Below, one piece after another: positions 1-8,578 of a stretch of 64,000 nt of DNA. Within the stretch, counting starts at the first letter, position 1. Every line of letters starts with the position of its first letter. The translations under genes and the position numbers were made by a program. The stretch comes from CAYPHJ01 sp964410485 (lineage in GTDB: Bacteria > Desulfobacterota > Binatia > UBA9968): the NCBI GenBank assembly GCA_964410485.1, contig CAYPHJ010000007.1, positions 1-64,000 of the forward strand, written 5' to 3'. The notes under the pieces were generated by a model. That model was given only the letters and a program-made list of their open reading frames with translations, did not search any database and was not told the origin of the DNA.

Positions 1-166
1 AACAACCGGCCTGGAAAGCGATGCTTACCGTACATTTTCATTCCGCCGGCCATGATCAACTCTCTCTTGCTGAATGCGAAGGGCTGGGACGGTTGCGAAC
101 AGCGCAAAAGAAACGCTTTCGCGGGAATCCGGCGACATACCCGTATTTGAAATCACGACAAGAATC

Positions 167-195
167 ATTAAATCCAAGTTAAGAAAATGTTAAAT
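167..195 (+). promoter_or_regulatory. Distal Pho-box-like triple direct repeat upstream of pstS
   Basis: Three copies of a TTAA core (ATTAAAT, GTTAAGA, GTTAAAT) start exactly 11 bp apart (TT at 168, 179 and 190). PhoB-type regulators bind head-to-tail 7-bp units with 4-bp spacers, which gives this 11-bp period. Their position upstream of pstS, and the presence of phoB in the same operon, support autoregulated phosphate-starvation control. The unit differs from the E. coli consensus, so the assignment rests on spacing and context. Confidence 0.5.
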
Positions 196-334
196 ACGCC
201 CGCTTTCGATAGGGTGATCTTTAACATATTTTTTACCCGCGGTTTATCCCCTCTTCATTCTTCTCGCTTAAGTTCCACGTCAAACCGTGATGGGAGGTGC
301 CGTCATGTAGCTGGATTAGGTAGTTTAATCAGAC

Positions 335-375
335 GTTTACAGTCTCGTAACATATTCGTAACAAAGGAATACAAT
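335..375 (+). promoter_or_regulatory. Proximal Pho-box-like repeats and -10 element of pstS
   Basis: Three 7-bp units, GTTTACA (335-341), CGTAACA (346-352) and CGTAACA (357-363), are separated by the 4-bp spacers GTCT and TATT, an exact 11-bp period. A good -10 hexamer, TACAAT (370-375), follows at 6 bp and there is no -35 box, as expected for a PhoB-activated promoter in which the Pho box replaces it. Initiation near 382 would give a very short leader, because the AGGAGG ribosome site is at 383-388. The distal repeat at 167-195 could serve a second start. Confidence 0.55.
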
Positions 376-393
376 GATCTACAGGAGGAAAAA

Positions 394-1389
394 ATGATTA
401 AATTTTTAGCGATGGTTGGGTTTTTGGTTGGCCTCGTTGGTTTGGTTGCGGGGGGGAGCATTGCACACGCCCAGATTGTCCAGATTGACGGTTCCAGCAC
501 CGTCTTTCCGGTCACCGAGGCCGTGGCAGAAGAGTTCCAGAAAGCCAAGAAGGGTAGGATCAAAGTCACAGTCGGTATTTCCGGCACAGGCGGCGGCTTT
601 AAAAAGTTCTGCCGCGGCGAGACCGATATTCAAGATGCTTCCCGGCCGATTCTCAAATCAGAGATGGACGACTGTAGAAAGATGGGCGTTGAGTATATCG
701 AATTGCCGGTCGCTTTTGACGCCCTTACCGTGGTGATCAATCCGAAAAATAACTGGGCATCGACTATGACTGTGGCAGAGCTCAAAAAAATATGGGAACC
801 CGCGGCCCAAGGCAAGATTACTAACTGGAATCAGGTCAATGCCAAATGGCCCAAAGCGCCGTTGAAACTCTTCGGTGCCGGAGCGGATTCGGGAACTTTC
901 GACTATTTTACCGAGGCTATAATGGGCAAGGCCAAGCAGAGCCGAGGAGATTTTACGGCGAGTGAGGACGACAACGTGCTGGTGCAAGGTGTTGCCAGTG
1001 ATGTGAACGCATTGGGCTTTTTCGGCTACGCATACTACGCCGAGAACACCAAAAGACTAAAAGCGGTGGCCATTGACAACGGTAAGGGTGGCGTCCAGCC
1101 GTCGGAACAGAGCGTTCTCGGCGGAACCTACCAGCCTCTTTCCCGCCCGATCTACATCTACGTGAACAAGAAATCTTTGGAAAAACCGGAAGTAAGAGAG
1201 TTCGCCGAATTCTATCTGGCGCACGCGTCTGCACTGGTCAAGGAAGTGAAGTATGTGCCCCTGCCGAATAAACTGTACTCCATTGGGATGAGCCGTTTGA
1301 AAACTGGCAAGCTCGGGACCGCGTTTGCAGGCCACGCAGATGTGGGCGTTACGATTGACGACCTCATCAAGAGAGAGCCTAGGCTGTAA
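394..1389 (+). CDS. pstS: Phosphate ABC transporter, periplasmic phosphate-binding protein PstS
   Basis: PstS captures inorganic phosphate in the periplasm and delivers it to PstCAB. The start at 394 was chosen over the in-frame ATG at 187 because AGGAGG lies 5 bp upstream and a signal peptide follows directly: Lys-3, a hydrophobic run, then cleavage after AHA near residue 26. The mature protein opens with IDGSSTVFPVTEA, the phosphate-binding SST motif, and continues with SGTGGGFKKFC and DASRPI typical of the family. Its length of 331 aa is normal. It is first in a pstSCAB-phoU-phoBR operon and is separated from pstC by a strong hairpin. Confidence 0.96.
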   Translation: MIKFLAMVGFLVGLVGLVAGGSIAHAQIVQIDGSSTVFPVTEAVAEEFQKAKKGRIKVTVGISGTGGGFKKFCRGETDIQDASRPILKSEMDDCRKMGVEYIELPVAFDALTVVINPKNNWASTMTVAELKKIWEPAAQGKITNWNQVNAKWPKAPLKLFGAGADSGTFDYFTEAIMGKAKQSRGDFTASEDDNVLVQGVASDVNALGFFGYAYYAENTKRLKAVAIDNGKGGVQPSEQSVLGGTYQPLSRPIYIYVNKKSLEKPEVREFAEFYLAHASALVKEVKYVPLPNKLYSIGMSRLKTGKLGTAFAGHADVGVTIDDLIKREPRL

Positions 1390-1416
1390 CGGGCCGAGCG
1401 AACCGAAGTGGCCAAT

Positions 1417-1444
1417 GCAGGGGGGCACTCTTCGGCCCCCCTGC
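1417..1444 (+). terminator. GC-rich hairpin between pstS and pstC (attenuator or mRNA stabiliser)
   Basis: GCAGGGGGGC (1417-1426) pairs perfectly with GCCCCCCTGC (1435-1444) around an 8-nt loop. It lies 27 bp after the pstS stop and ends 17 bp before the pstC start. No long T tract follows. It therefore probably acts as a partial terminator or as a 3' protecting hairpin that lets pstS transcript accumulate above pstCAB, which is the usual stoichiometry for a binding protein. Confidence 0.6.
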
Positions 1445-1461
1445 TTATGAAAAGGGGAATA

Positions 1462-2424
1462 ATGGCAAAAATACCATCCGACGCCACAGCAACCTCTCCG
1501 ACCATCAGAGAACTTTTAGCGCAACGTCAATTTGCCGGGCTGAGCGTCCAACGGATCAAGGAACGCATCATTGAGGTTTTCTTGCTTCTGGCGGCGCTGT
1601 CGTCCATCGCAATCACAGGCGGCATCGTCGGCATTCTCATTTATGAATCCCAACAGTTTTTCGCTCACGTGTCCATCGTCGAATTCCTTACGGATACGCA
1701 ATGGACGGTGCTCTTCGCCAATCCGCGCTATGGCATCCTGCCGCTGGTCACTGGCACCCTGGTCACATCGGTGATCGCTCTGTTCGTGGCTGTCCCTCTC
1801 GGCACCATCATTGCGGTTTATTTGAGCGAGTATGCCAGCAATCGTGTACGAGAAATACTCAAACCAATATTGGAGCTGCTGAGCGCCGTACCTACGGTCG
1901 TTTTCGGTTATTTCGCCTTGCTATTCTTGACGCCTCTCTTGCAAAGCGTGTTGCCCAATCTGCCGGGTTTCAACATGTTGAGCGCGGGCATCATGATCGG
2001 CATCATGATCATCCCATACATCAGCTCCCTTAGCGAAGATGCGATCAAGGCGGTGCCCATCACCATCCGCGAAGGCTCGTATGCCATGGGCGCGACCAGG
2101 CTGCAGACTGCCTTCCGAGTTCTCGTGCCATCTGCTTTTTCCGGCATCGCGTCCGCGTATGTTCTGGGTTTCTCCCGAGCGGTTGGAGAAACTATGATTG
2201 TCGCCATTGCTGCGGGACAGCAGCCAAACCTGACGCTGAATCCGATGGAGGGCGCGGCCACGATTACAACGTACATTGTTCAGGTCAGTCTCGGCGACTT
2301 GCCCCACGGCAGCGTGGCCTATCAAAGCATTTTCGCCGCAGGGCTGATGCTCATGCTGATGACGCTGGCGTTTAATATCGGCGGGTACTTTTTACGTAAG
2401 AAATTTAGGGAGATATACGAATGA
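1462..2424 (+). CDS. pstC: Phosphate ABC transporter permease PstC
   Basis: PstC is one of the two inner-membrane permease subunits of the high-affinity phosphate transporter. The start at 1462 is preceded by AAAGGGG at 5 bp; ATG at 1447 or 1408 is possible but less well supported. The 320-aa product has about six membrane segments, with the first near residues 38-62. The binding-protein-dependent permease (EAA) loop lies around EDAIKAVPITIREGSYAMGA, followed by GFSRAVGETM, a pattern shared by PstC proteins. Its stop overlaps the pstA start in an ATGA junction, implying translational coupling. Confidence 0.95.
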   Translation: MAKIPSDATATSPTIRELLAQRQFAGLSVQRIKERIIEVFLLLAALSSIAITGGIVGILIYESQQFFAHVSIVEFLTDTQWTVLFANPRYGILPLVTGTLVTSVIALFVAVPLGTIIAVYLSEYASNRVREILKPILELLSAVPTVVFGYFALLFLTPLLQSVLPNLPGFNMLSAGIMIGIMIIPYISSLSEDAIKAVPITIREGSYAMGATRLQTAFRVLVPSAFSGIASAYVLGFSRAVGETMIVAIAAGQQPNLTLNPMEGAATITTYIVQVSLGDLPHGSVAYQSIFAAGLMLMLMTLAFNIGGYFLRKKFREIYE

Positions 2425-3332
2425 TCGAAGACCTGAAAACAAACACCGCCCGCCGTGAGCGCAGAGACTCTTTGTTCGCTGTCGCTGGTCTGCTGGCGAC
2501 TTTCGTCGGCATGATCACACTGGCCGCGCTGCTGATCGACCTGGCCATTGATGGCGCCGGACGACTCTCCTATGGCTTTTTGACGTCCTATCCTTCCCGG
2601 TTCCCGGGACAAGCGGGAATTTTGTCAGCCTGGGTAGGTACCACTGCTGTGATGGTTGTGACTGCGGCCACGGCCATTCCGATCGGGGTTGCCGCCGGAG
2701 TGTATCTTGAAGAGTATGCGCCCAAAAACTGGTTCACCGCAATCATCGAAATCAATATCGCCAATTTGGCCGGTGTGCCGTCGATCATTTACGGCCTGAT
2801 GGCGCTCGGGCTGTTTGTCTATATCTTCAATTTGGGACACAGCATTCTGACCGCCGGGCTAACGCTGGCGCTGTTGATTCTGCCGATCGTCATTGTCGCT
2901 ACCCGTGAATCCATCCGGGCGATCCCGAACAGCATACGAGAAGCGTCCTATGCGCTGGGAGCGACAAAATGGCGCACCGTTTGGGATCACGTTCTTCCCT
3001 ACTCCACGGGCGGGATCTTGACCGGTGTAATCATTGCCTTGTCGCGCGCCATTGGCGAAACGGCGCCGCTGATCACCATCGGAGCTTTGACCTTTATCGC
3101 GTTTTTGCCAGATTCCCCCATCACCACGCAGTTTCCGTTCATCTCCTTCGAATGGCTGATGTCACCGTTCACCGTCATGCCCATACAGATGTTCAACTGG
3201 GTCTCCCGACCTCAAGCCGAGTTTCACTTAAATGCCGCTGCTACGGGTTTGGTGTTGATGGTCATGACGCTTTGTATGAACGGGGTGGCCATTTACTTTC
3301 GCTACCGCTTTCGCAAGAGAATCAAGTGGTAG
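2421..3332 (+). CDS. pstA: Phosphate ABC transporter permease PstA
   Basis: PstA is the second permease subunit, forming a heterodimer with PstC in the inner membrane. The protein has 303 aa and about six membrane segments. The cytoplasmic coupling loop reads ESIRAIPNSIREASYALGAT, followed by IALSRAIGETAPL, the hallmark of PstA. It starts at the ATG overlapping the pstC stop (ATGA), and an AGGGAG-like site lies upstream in the end of pstC. pstB begins 32 bp downstream. Confidence 0.95.
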   Translation: MIEDLKTNTARRERRDSLFAVAGLLATFVGMITLAALLIDLAIDGAGRLSYGFLTSYPSRFPGQAGILSAWVGTTAVMVVTAATAIPIGVAAGVYLEEYAPKNWFTAIIEINIANLAGVPSIIYGLMALGLFVYIFNLGHSILTAGLTLALLILPIVIVATRESIRAIPNSIREASYALGATKWRTVWDHVLPYSTGGILTGVIIALSRAIGETAPLITIGALTFIAFLPDSPITTQFPFISFEWLMSPFTVMPIQMFNWVSRPQAEFHLNAAATGLVLMVMTLCMNGVAIYFRYRFRKRIKW

Positions 3333-3364
3333 CCCCTGTGACAAACGAATCGGATGGAGGTAAA

Positions 3365-4213
3365 ATGAATTTTCAGGCAGCTCTTGAAATGCACCTGGTC
3401 GCCACCAGCACACAGGAAATCGAAAAGGATACATCGGAGCCCATGACCAGCGAGCCGAGCAAGGCGATTATTCAAGTCGAGAATCTCGATTTTTTCTACG
3501 GCGAAAAGTGTGCGCTGAAATCGATCAGTATCGAAATCGTTGAAAAGAAAGCGACGGCCTTTATCGGCCCTTCCGGCTGCGGCAAAACAACGCTCCTGCG
3601 CTGTCTCAATCGGATGAACGATCTGGTGTTGAACACGCAAGTGACGGGCGAAATACGCTTCGACGGCAAGAATATCTACGATCCGTCCACCGACGTCATA
3701 CTGCTGCGCCGCCGGGTCGGCATGATATTTCAGAAATGGAATCCTTTTCCCAAAAGCATTTATGAAAATGTGGTCTATGGTCTGCGTATCGTCGGCCTTA
3801 ATAACCGACGCCAACTCGACGAAGTGGTAGAGAAGAACCTACGCCGAGCCGCTCTCTGGGAAGAGGTTAAAGACATTTTGCACAAGAGCGCATCGGACCT
3901 TTCCGGCGGGCAACAGCAGAGACTTTGTATTGCGCGCGCGCTAGCGGTGGAGCCGGAAGTCCTGCTCATGGACGAGCCCTGCTCCGCGCTCGATCCGATC
4001 TCCACGGCGAAAATCGAGGAGCTTATTCACGAGCTGAAAGACAACTTTACAATTGTCATCGTGACTCACAACATGCAGCAAGCGGCGCGCGTGTCCGATT
4101 ACACGGCTTTTATGTATCTTGGGGAACTGGTAGAATTTGGCGAAACCAGCAAGCTCTTTACCAATCCGGAGAAGCGCCAAACCGAAGACTACATTACCGG
4201 TCGATTCGGTTAA
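3365..4213 (+). CDS. pstB: Phosphate ABC transporter ATP-binding protein PstB
   Basis: PstB is the ATPase that drives phosphate import. Visible motifs are Walker A GPSGCGKTT, the signature LSGGQQQR and Walker B VLLMDEPCSALDP, then the switch His in IVTHNMQQAARVSDY. The start at 3365 has GGAGG at 4 bp and gives 282 aa. The internal ATG at 3443 would give the more usual length of 256 aa, so the first 26 residues may be a lineage-specific extension. phoU follows after 10 bp. Confidence 0.95.
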   Translation: MNFQAALEMHLVATSTQEIEKDTSEPMTSEPSKAIIQVENLDFFYGEKCALKSISIEIVEKKATAFIGPSGCGKTTLLRCLNRMNDLVLNTQVTGEIRFDGKNIYDPSTDVILLRRRVGMIFQKWNPFPKSIYENVVYGLRIVGLNNRRQLDEVVEKNLRRAALWEEVKDILHKSASDLSGGQQQRLCIARALAVEPEVLLMDEPCSALDPISTAKIEELIHELKDNFTIVIVTHNMQQAARVSDYTAFMYLGELVEFGETSKLFTNPEKRQTEDYITGRFG

Positions 4214-4223
4214 TGGAGGAGCG

Positions 4224-4910
4224 ATGGAGACGGCACACACGGACAAGCGGTACGAAGAGGAATTAAAGAAGCTCCGCGAGGATATTTTGTATATGGGAGG
4301 GCTCGTGGAGGACCAAATTCAAAAGGCCGTAAAATCGCTCGTCGATCGCGACTCGCCTTTGGCGCAGATTATTATTGAACGAGACCATGAAGTTAACCGC
4401 CTCGATGTCGAAATCGACGACCTCTGCATCAAGCTCCTCGCGCTTCATCAACCGGCGGGTCGGGATCTTCGCTTTATCACCACCGGTCTCAAGATTACAA
4501 CCGATCTGGAGCGGATCGGCGATATGGCCGTCAATATCTGCGAGCGGGCTTTGGAGCTGAACCAAGAGCCGCAGCTGAAACCCTATATCGATATTCCCCG
4601 CATGGCAAAAATTTCCCAGCGAATGATTCGCGAAAGTCTCGACGCCTTTGTGCGCGAGGATACCGACCTGGCCCTCAAAGTGTGCAAAGACGACACCGAA
4701 GTCGATCAACTCAACGCCCAGATCTTTCGCGAGACGGTCAGCTTTATGATTGAGAACCCGCAAACGATCAGCCGCGGCACCAAGATCGGATCGGTTTCCA
4801 GGTATCTCGAGCGCATTGCCGACCACGCCACTAACATCGCGGAGATGGTCATTTTCATGGTCAAAGGCAAGAGCATCCGGCATATGAAAGAGCTGCCTCC
4901 ATCGGTCTGA
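4224..4910 (+). CDS. phoU: Phosphate signalling protein PhoU
   Basis: PhoU is a cytoplasmic helical-bundle protein that links PstSCAB transport status to the PhoR kinase and restrains phosphate uptake. The product has 228 aa with the two tandem PhoU repeats. The metal-binding motifs appear as ERIGDMAVNICE and ERIADHATNIAEMV, the conserved ExxxD(H)xxN(I) pair. The start at 4224 was chosen because GGAGGA lies at 4215-4220. It sits between pstB and phoB, the classic order. Confidence 0.95.
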   Translation: METAHTDKRYEEELKKLREDILYMGGLVEDQIQKAVKSLVDRDSPLAQIIIERDHEVNRLDVEIDDLCIKLLALHQPAGRDLRFITTGLKITTDLERIGDMAVNICERALELNQEPQLKPYIDIPRMAKISQRMIRESLDAFVREDTDLALKVCKDDTEVDQLNAQIFRETVSFMIENPQTISRGTKIGSVSRYLERIADHATNIAEMVIFMVKGKSIRHMKELPPSV

Positions 4911-4927
4911 GAACGGCCGTTGACGCC

Positions 4928-5647
4928 ATGACCGGTTCGGGGCAGAAAATTCTGGTCGTCGAGGACGAGCCCGATATTCGCAAGCTCGTCCAGTACAATC
5001 TGGCTCAAGAGCGCTACCGCGTGCTGGAGGCAGAAGACGGAGAGCAGGCCCTAAAGATACTACAGCGGGAGAAACCTCATCTGGTCATCCTTGATTTGAT
5101 GTTGCCCGGGCTGTCCGGCATCGAGCTCTGTAGAATCCTGCGGGAGCGCCCGGACACCTCCCAGCTGCCAATCTTGATGTTGACGGCAAAAGCCGGCGAA
5201 GCCGATAAAGTTCTAGGTTTGGAGATGGGCGCAGATGACTATCTGCCGAAACCCTTCAGCCCGCGCGAGTTGGTGGCGCGCGTGCGCGCCATTCTTCGCC
5301 GAACCGAATCCGCCGTTCCCGGCGATGTATCCCCCATCTACAACAAGGGAGCGTTGAAAATAGATTTCAACACGTACGAGGTCCTCGTCAAGGACAAGCC
5401 GATCAAGCTCACGCTAAAGGAGTTTGAGCTCCTGCGTTTTCTCGTGCAAAATCCAAATCGTGTCCTCAGCCGCGATCAGTTGCTTGACCGGGTGTGGGGC
5501 GGCGAGACGTTTGTCACTCCCAGAACTGTCGACGTTCACATCCGCCGGCTGAGGAAAGCGATCGAAAGGGATGACCGCAAGCCAAAATGGATTCTGACGC
5601 TCCGAGGTGTCGGCTACAAATTCGATGAAAAGGCTCTGGAGCCATAG
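4928..5647 (+). CDS. phoB: Phosphate regulon response regulator PhoB
   Basis: PhoB is an OmpR-family response regulator that activates phosphate-starvation genes. The receiver domain (about 7-122) has the acidic pair in VVEDEPD, phosphoacceptor Asp56 in ILDLMLPG and the conserved Lys in LTAKAGEADK. The C-terminal winged helix (about 140-235) includes LTLKEFELLRFL and the recognition region TVDVHIRRLRKAIE. The length, 239 aa, is typical. It is 17 bp after phoU and overlaps phoR, so the two-component pair is co-translated. Confidence 0.95.
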   Translation: MTGSGQKILVVEDEPDIRKLVQYNLAQERYRVLEAEDGEQALKILQREKPHLVILDLMLPGLSGIELCRILRERPDTSQLPILMLTAKAGEADKVLGLEMGADDYLPKPFSPRELVARVRAILRRTESAVPGDVSPIYNKGALKIDFNTYEVLVKDKPIKLTLKEFELLRFLVQNPNRVLSRDQLLDRVWGGETFVTPRTVDVHIRRLRKAIERDDRKPKWILTLRGVGYKFDEKALEP

Positions 5648-7160
5648 CCTCGTCTTCAAGTTTTTTCTTTCCTATTTTGCCGTAATCCTGCTGATCTTCG
5701 CGGGATTTTACATCTACTCGGATTCTCTCCTGCGCGAATTTTACGTCGAAGTTGACAGTGTGGTCGGCTCCATGCGCCGTGCTCTGCTGTTCGGCCTTTT
5801 CGCGGTATCGTTGCTGGGCCTGGTTCTGGCTTATGGCTTCTCTTGCCGGTTGAGCCGGCGGGTGAGCCGGCTGGTCGATTTTTCCCGCGATCTCGCCGGC
5901 GGTTCCTTCCCGCAAAACGTTGTCAACGTTGACTCCCGAGATGAAATTGATCTCCTCGAACAACACCTGAATGACATGAGCCTCAAGATCCGCGAGAACA
6001 TCGGGCAAGTAGTTGCAGAAAAGGACAAGATCGATTCGATTCTCAGGTGCATGGCCGAAGGCGTTTTGGTCCTCGATCCCAAGGGTCACGTGCTTCTGAT
6101 CAACGAACAAGCGAAAAGAATATTTCCCGCCGCTCAGGGGCGCGACCTGCAAGGAGCGTCTATCCTGGAGTTGTCGCGACATCCAGAGCTTCTGGAAGTT
6201 ATCGAGGAAGTGATCGCCTTTGACTTCTCTCTCGGGCGCTATTCCCGAGAGATCGAGCTCGAGGAAGGCCGCTGGCTGCGGGTCAATGGCGTCAGTTTAC
6301 GAAATGACCAGCGGAGCGCTCTCGGCTCGATTGTGGTTTTTCACGACATTACGGAAATCAAGCGCCTTGAGTTGATGCGCTCCGATTTTATCGCCAACGT
6401 CTCACACGAGCTGCGCACGCCGCTGACCGCGATTCGCGGTTATGTGGAAACCCTTCGCCGCTCGCCACCAACCGACCCGGCCGAGGCGCAACATTTTCTC
6501 GGAATCATAGAGCGCCACGCCGAGAGGCTGGGGCGACTTACAGAGGATTTACTTACGTTGTCCGATCTCGAGTCCGGGAAGGCACAGTTATCGCAGCAAC
6601 CCGTGGAGGTTGGTCTTCTCGTGCAGCGCGTGCTCGAGGTTTTTCTTGATCAAGCGGCAAGAAAAAACGTGAAATTGAACCAGCGTATTGAATTTGGTCT
6701 GCCGCCTCTGATTGGCGATTGGGATCGGCTGCAGCAGCTTTTTATCAATCTGGTCGATAACGCTGTGAAGTACACCCCGGAGGGTGGGGAGGTAACGGTA
6801 ACCGGGGGACGCACATCGGATGCGGCGCCGCGGGAGTCAGGAGTCGAAATAGCGGTGGCGGACACCGGCCACGGCATCCCGGAAAAAGACTTGCCGAGGG
6901 TCACTGAGCGCTTCTATCGGGTCGATCGGGCTCGTTCGCGCGATCTGGGGGGGACCGGCTTGGGCCTAGCCATTGTCAAACATATTGTCCAGCTCCACAA
7001 AGGGGAGCTACTAATCGAGAGCATGGCGCAAAAAGGAACCACCGTGCGCGTGCTTTTGCCAGCTGCCACATCCCCCGGCTCTTTTAATAATGACGGTCTG
7101 GAGAAAGACAAGGAGACTGACGGGACGGATGTTGCGGCTTATCTCCCGGTAAAAGAGTAG
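5625..7160 (+). CDS. phoR: Phosphate regulon sensor histidine kinase PhoR
   Basis: PhoR autophosphorylates and controls PhoB. The 511-aa product has two N-terminal membrane segments (about 12-30 and 53-72) separated by only some 22 residues, then HAMP, a PAS domain (about 130-235), HisKA with His261 in SHELRTPLTAIRGYVETL, and HATPase with NLVDNAVKYTPEGG, DTGHGIPEKDL and GTGLGLAIVKH. The tiny extracytoplasmic loop fits sensing through Pst/PhoU rather than through a ligand. The start at 5625 lies inside phoB, a 23-nt overlap. ATG at 5607 is an alternative. Its 3' end overlaps the convergent lipoprotein gene by 22 nt. Confidence 0.93.
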   Translation: MKRLWSHSLVFKFFLSYFAVILLIFAGFYIYSDSLLREFYVEVDSVVGSMRRALLFGLFAVSLLGLVLAYGFSCRLSRRVSRLVDFSRDLAGGSFPQNVVNVDSRDEIDLLEQHLNDMSLKIRENIGQVVAEKDKIDSILRCMAEGVLVLDPKGHVLLINEQAKRIFPAAQGRDLQGASILELSRHPELLEVIEEVIAFDFSLGRYSREIELEEGRWLRVNGVSLRNDQRSALGSIVVFHDITEIKRLELMRSDFIANVSHELRTPLTAIRGYVETLRRSPPTDPAEAQHFLGIIERHAERLGRLTEDLLTLSDLESGKAQLSQQPVEVGLLVQRVLEVFLDQAARKNVKLNQRIEFGLPPLIGDWDRLQQLFINLVDNAVKYTPEGGEVTVTGGRTSDAAPRESGVEIAVADTGHGIPEKDLPRVTERFYRVDRARSRDLGGTGLGLAIVKHIVQLHKGELLIESMAQKGTTVRVLLPAATSPGSFNNDGLEKDKETDGTDVAAYLPVKE

Positions 7161-7432
7161 CCGCGTACGGTACCGTCTTGGTTAAACACGATGTAGAGTT
7201 CTTTGGAGTCGCGCAGCTGTGCCAGTTCGTAATACTGGTAGGAGTAGGTCCACGTCTCCAGACCATTCTCCAAGCCGCGTCTTAGCGGTTCGCCAAAGTA
7301 ATGAAAAACCTCCCTTTGTGTCGTTACATTGCGCTCAATACTTTTAATGGGAGCGATCGCAAAGTCGCGACCCTGATAAAAGCAGCCCGTCAGCGACAGG
7401 AGCAGAATGAACAAACCTACCCACGCCCGCAT
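7139..7432 (-). CDS. Small outer-membrane-type lipoprotein with BamE/SmpA-like fold
   Basis: The 97-aa product has a lipoprotein signal peptide with lipobox LSLTGC (Cys17). The remainder reads IERNVTTQREVFHYFGEP followed by WTYSYQYY and LYIVFNQDGTV. This is the layout of SmpA/OmlA (BamE-like) domains: a helix with the T-x-x-E/D-V pattern, then beta-strands. A role in outer-membrane assembly is possible but not shown. It is 7 bp downstream of recR on the same strand and is probably the last gene of the dnaX-ybaB-recR unit. A longer upstream reading exists, but the signal peptide fixes the start. Confidence 0.72.
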   Translation of the reverse strand: MRAWVGLFILLLSLTGCFYQGRDFAIAPIKSIERNVTTQREVFHYFGEPLRRGLENGLETWTYSYQYYELAQLRDSKELYIVFNQDGTVRGYSFTGR

Positions 7433-7439
7433 AAAAAAC

Positions 7440-8060
7440 TTAAATCTCCCTTCTCCCTTCCAAAGCCTTACCCAGGGTGACCGCGTCCGTGTATTCCAGA
7501 TCTCCGCCCATTGGCAAGCCGCGTGCAATTCGCGTTACCGAAATGCCCAAAGGCTTGATCACCTTCGACAAGTAAAGCGCTGTTGCTTCTCCTTCCATGG
7601 TAGGGTTCGTTGCGACAATGACTTCCCTGACGCTACCGTCCTGAAGGCGCTTTAATAGCTCTTTGATCCGCAGCGCATCGGGTCCGATGCCATCGAGCGG
7701 CGAGATTGTGCCGTGCAGCACGTGATAGAGACCTTTGAACTCCAGCGATTTCTCCACCGCGATCAAGTCGGCCGGTTCTTCGACAACGCAGATTTTGTCC
7801 CGTTCCCGTTCCGCATGGCGGCACACGGTGCACAGCGAGCCCTCTTCCTTCTGCGGCCCGACTTCGCTGAAACCAAAACAGTCGCGGCACAACCCCATCT
7901 CCTCTCTGAGCCTAGCAATGCTATCCGCAAGACGACGAACGTCGTCCAGGCGCCCTTTGAGAAGATGAAAAGCTAGTCGCCCTGCGGTTTTCTCACCGAT
8001 CCCGGGAAGCTTGGAGAGCTCCTGGATTAGCCGGGCCAGGGGCGCTGGATACGCTGTCAT
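7440..8060 (-). CDS. recR: Recombination mediator RecR
   Basis: RecR acts with RecF/RecO to load RecA at single-strand gaps. The 206-aa protein has an N-terminal helix-hairpin-helix (KLPGIGEKTAGRLAFHLL), a C4 zinc finger (CRDC at about 57-60, CTVC at about 77-80), then a Toprim domain with ICVVEEPADLIAVE and the acidic region ATNPTMEGEATALYL. It ends with the usual ARGLPMGGDLEYTD. A GAGG ribosome site precedes ATG at 8060. It lies downstream of ybaB, the widely conserved dnaX-ybaB-recR order. Confidence 0.96.
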   Translation of the reverse strand: MTAYPAPLARLIQELSKLPGIGEKTAGRLAFHLLKGRLDDVRRLADSIARLREEMGLCRDCFGFSEVGPQKEEGSLCTVCRHAERERDKICVVEEPADLIAVEKSLEFKGLYHVLHGTISPLDGIGPDALRIKELLKRLQDGSVREVIVATNPTMEGEATALYLSKVIKPLGISVTRIARGLPMGGDLEYTDAVTLGKALEGRREI

Positions 8061-8156
8061 GTCCGTCCCTCGCCGATCAAAAAACTCCGACTGTCCAATT
8101 TCATGCTTTGACAGCCCTCCCCCGCCATGCGCGATATGTCATAAGCCATACGCCAG

Positions 8157-8483
8157 CTAGGGCATTAAACCGGGAATCTTTAAGCCGCCTGTCAACTTGC
8201 TCATCTCGTTGGAAACCATCTCGCGTGCCTTGCGCATGCCATCATTGATCGCCGCCAGGATCAAATCCTCCAACATTTCCTTTTCTTCGGAGTTGATCAC
8301 CGCCGGATCGATTTTCACCTTGGAGAGATTGAACTGGCCATTCACCGTCACTTGAACCATGCCTCCGCCCGCAGATCCCTCGACCGTTTTTTGTCCCAAT
8401 TCCTCCTGAATTTTGGCCATGCGCGCTTGCATCTCTTGAGCTTGCTTCAGCAGATTACCCATTCCACCGGGGACTTGTGCCAT
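8157..8483 (-). CDS. ybaB: Nucleoid-associated protein YbaB/EbfC
   Basis: This small DNA-binding nucleoid protein has 108 aa. An N-terminal coiled-coil helix (NLLKQAQEMQARMAKIQEEL) is followed by the beta region GMVQVTVNGQFNLSKVKIDP and a C-terminal helix, ending in GLKIPGLMP as in most family members. The start at 8483 was chosen because AGGAGG precedes it. It lies between dnaX and recR. Confidence 0.93.
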   Translation of the reverse strand: MAQVPGGMGNLLKQAQEMQARMAKIQEELGQKTVEGSAGGGMVQVTVNGQFNLSKVKIDPAVINSEEKEMLEDLILAAINDGMRKAREMVSNEMSKLTGGLKIPGLMP

Positions 8484-8578
8484 GGCTCCTCCTTGTCGTT
8501 CGCCTCGCGGATCACAGATCAAGAGACTTGAGATCCGTCGGTTTACGGTCGGCTACGGCGTTGTAAACGCTCCAGCGG

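Noticed and set aside
1..166. Possible 3' end of an upstream gene at the window start
   Set aside because: An open frame reaches a stop near 150 but shows no recognisable protein motif.
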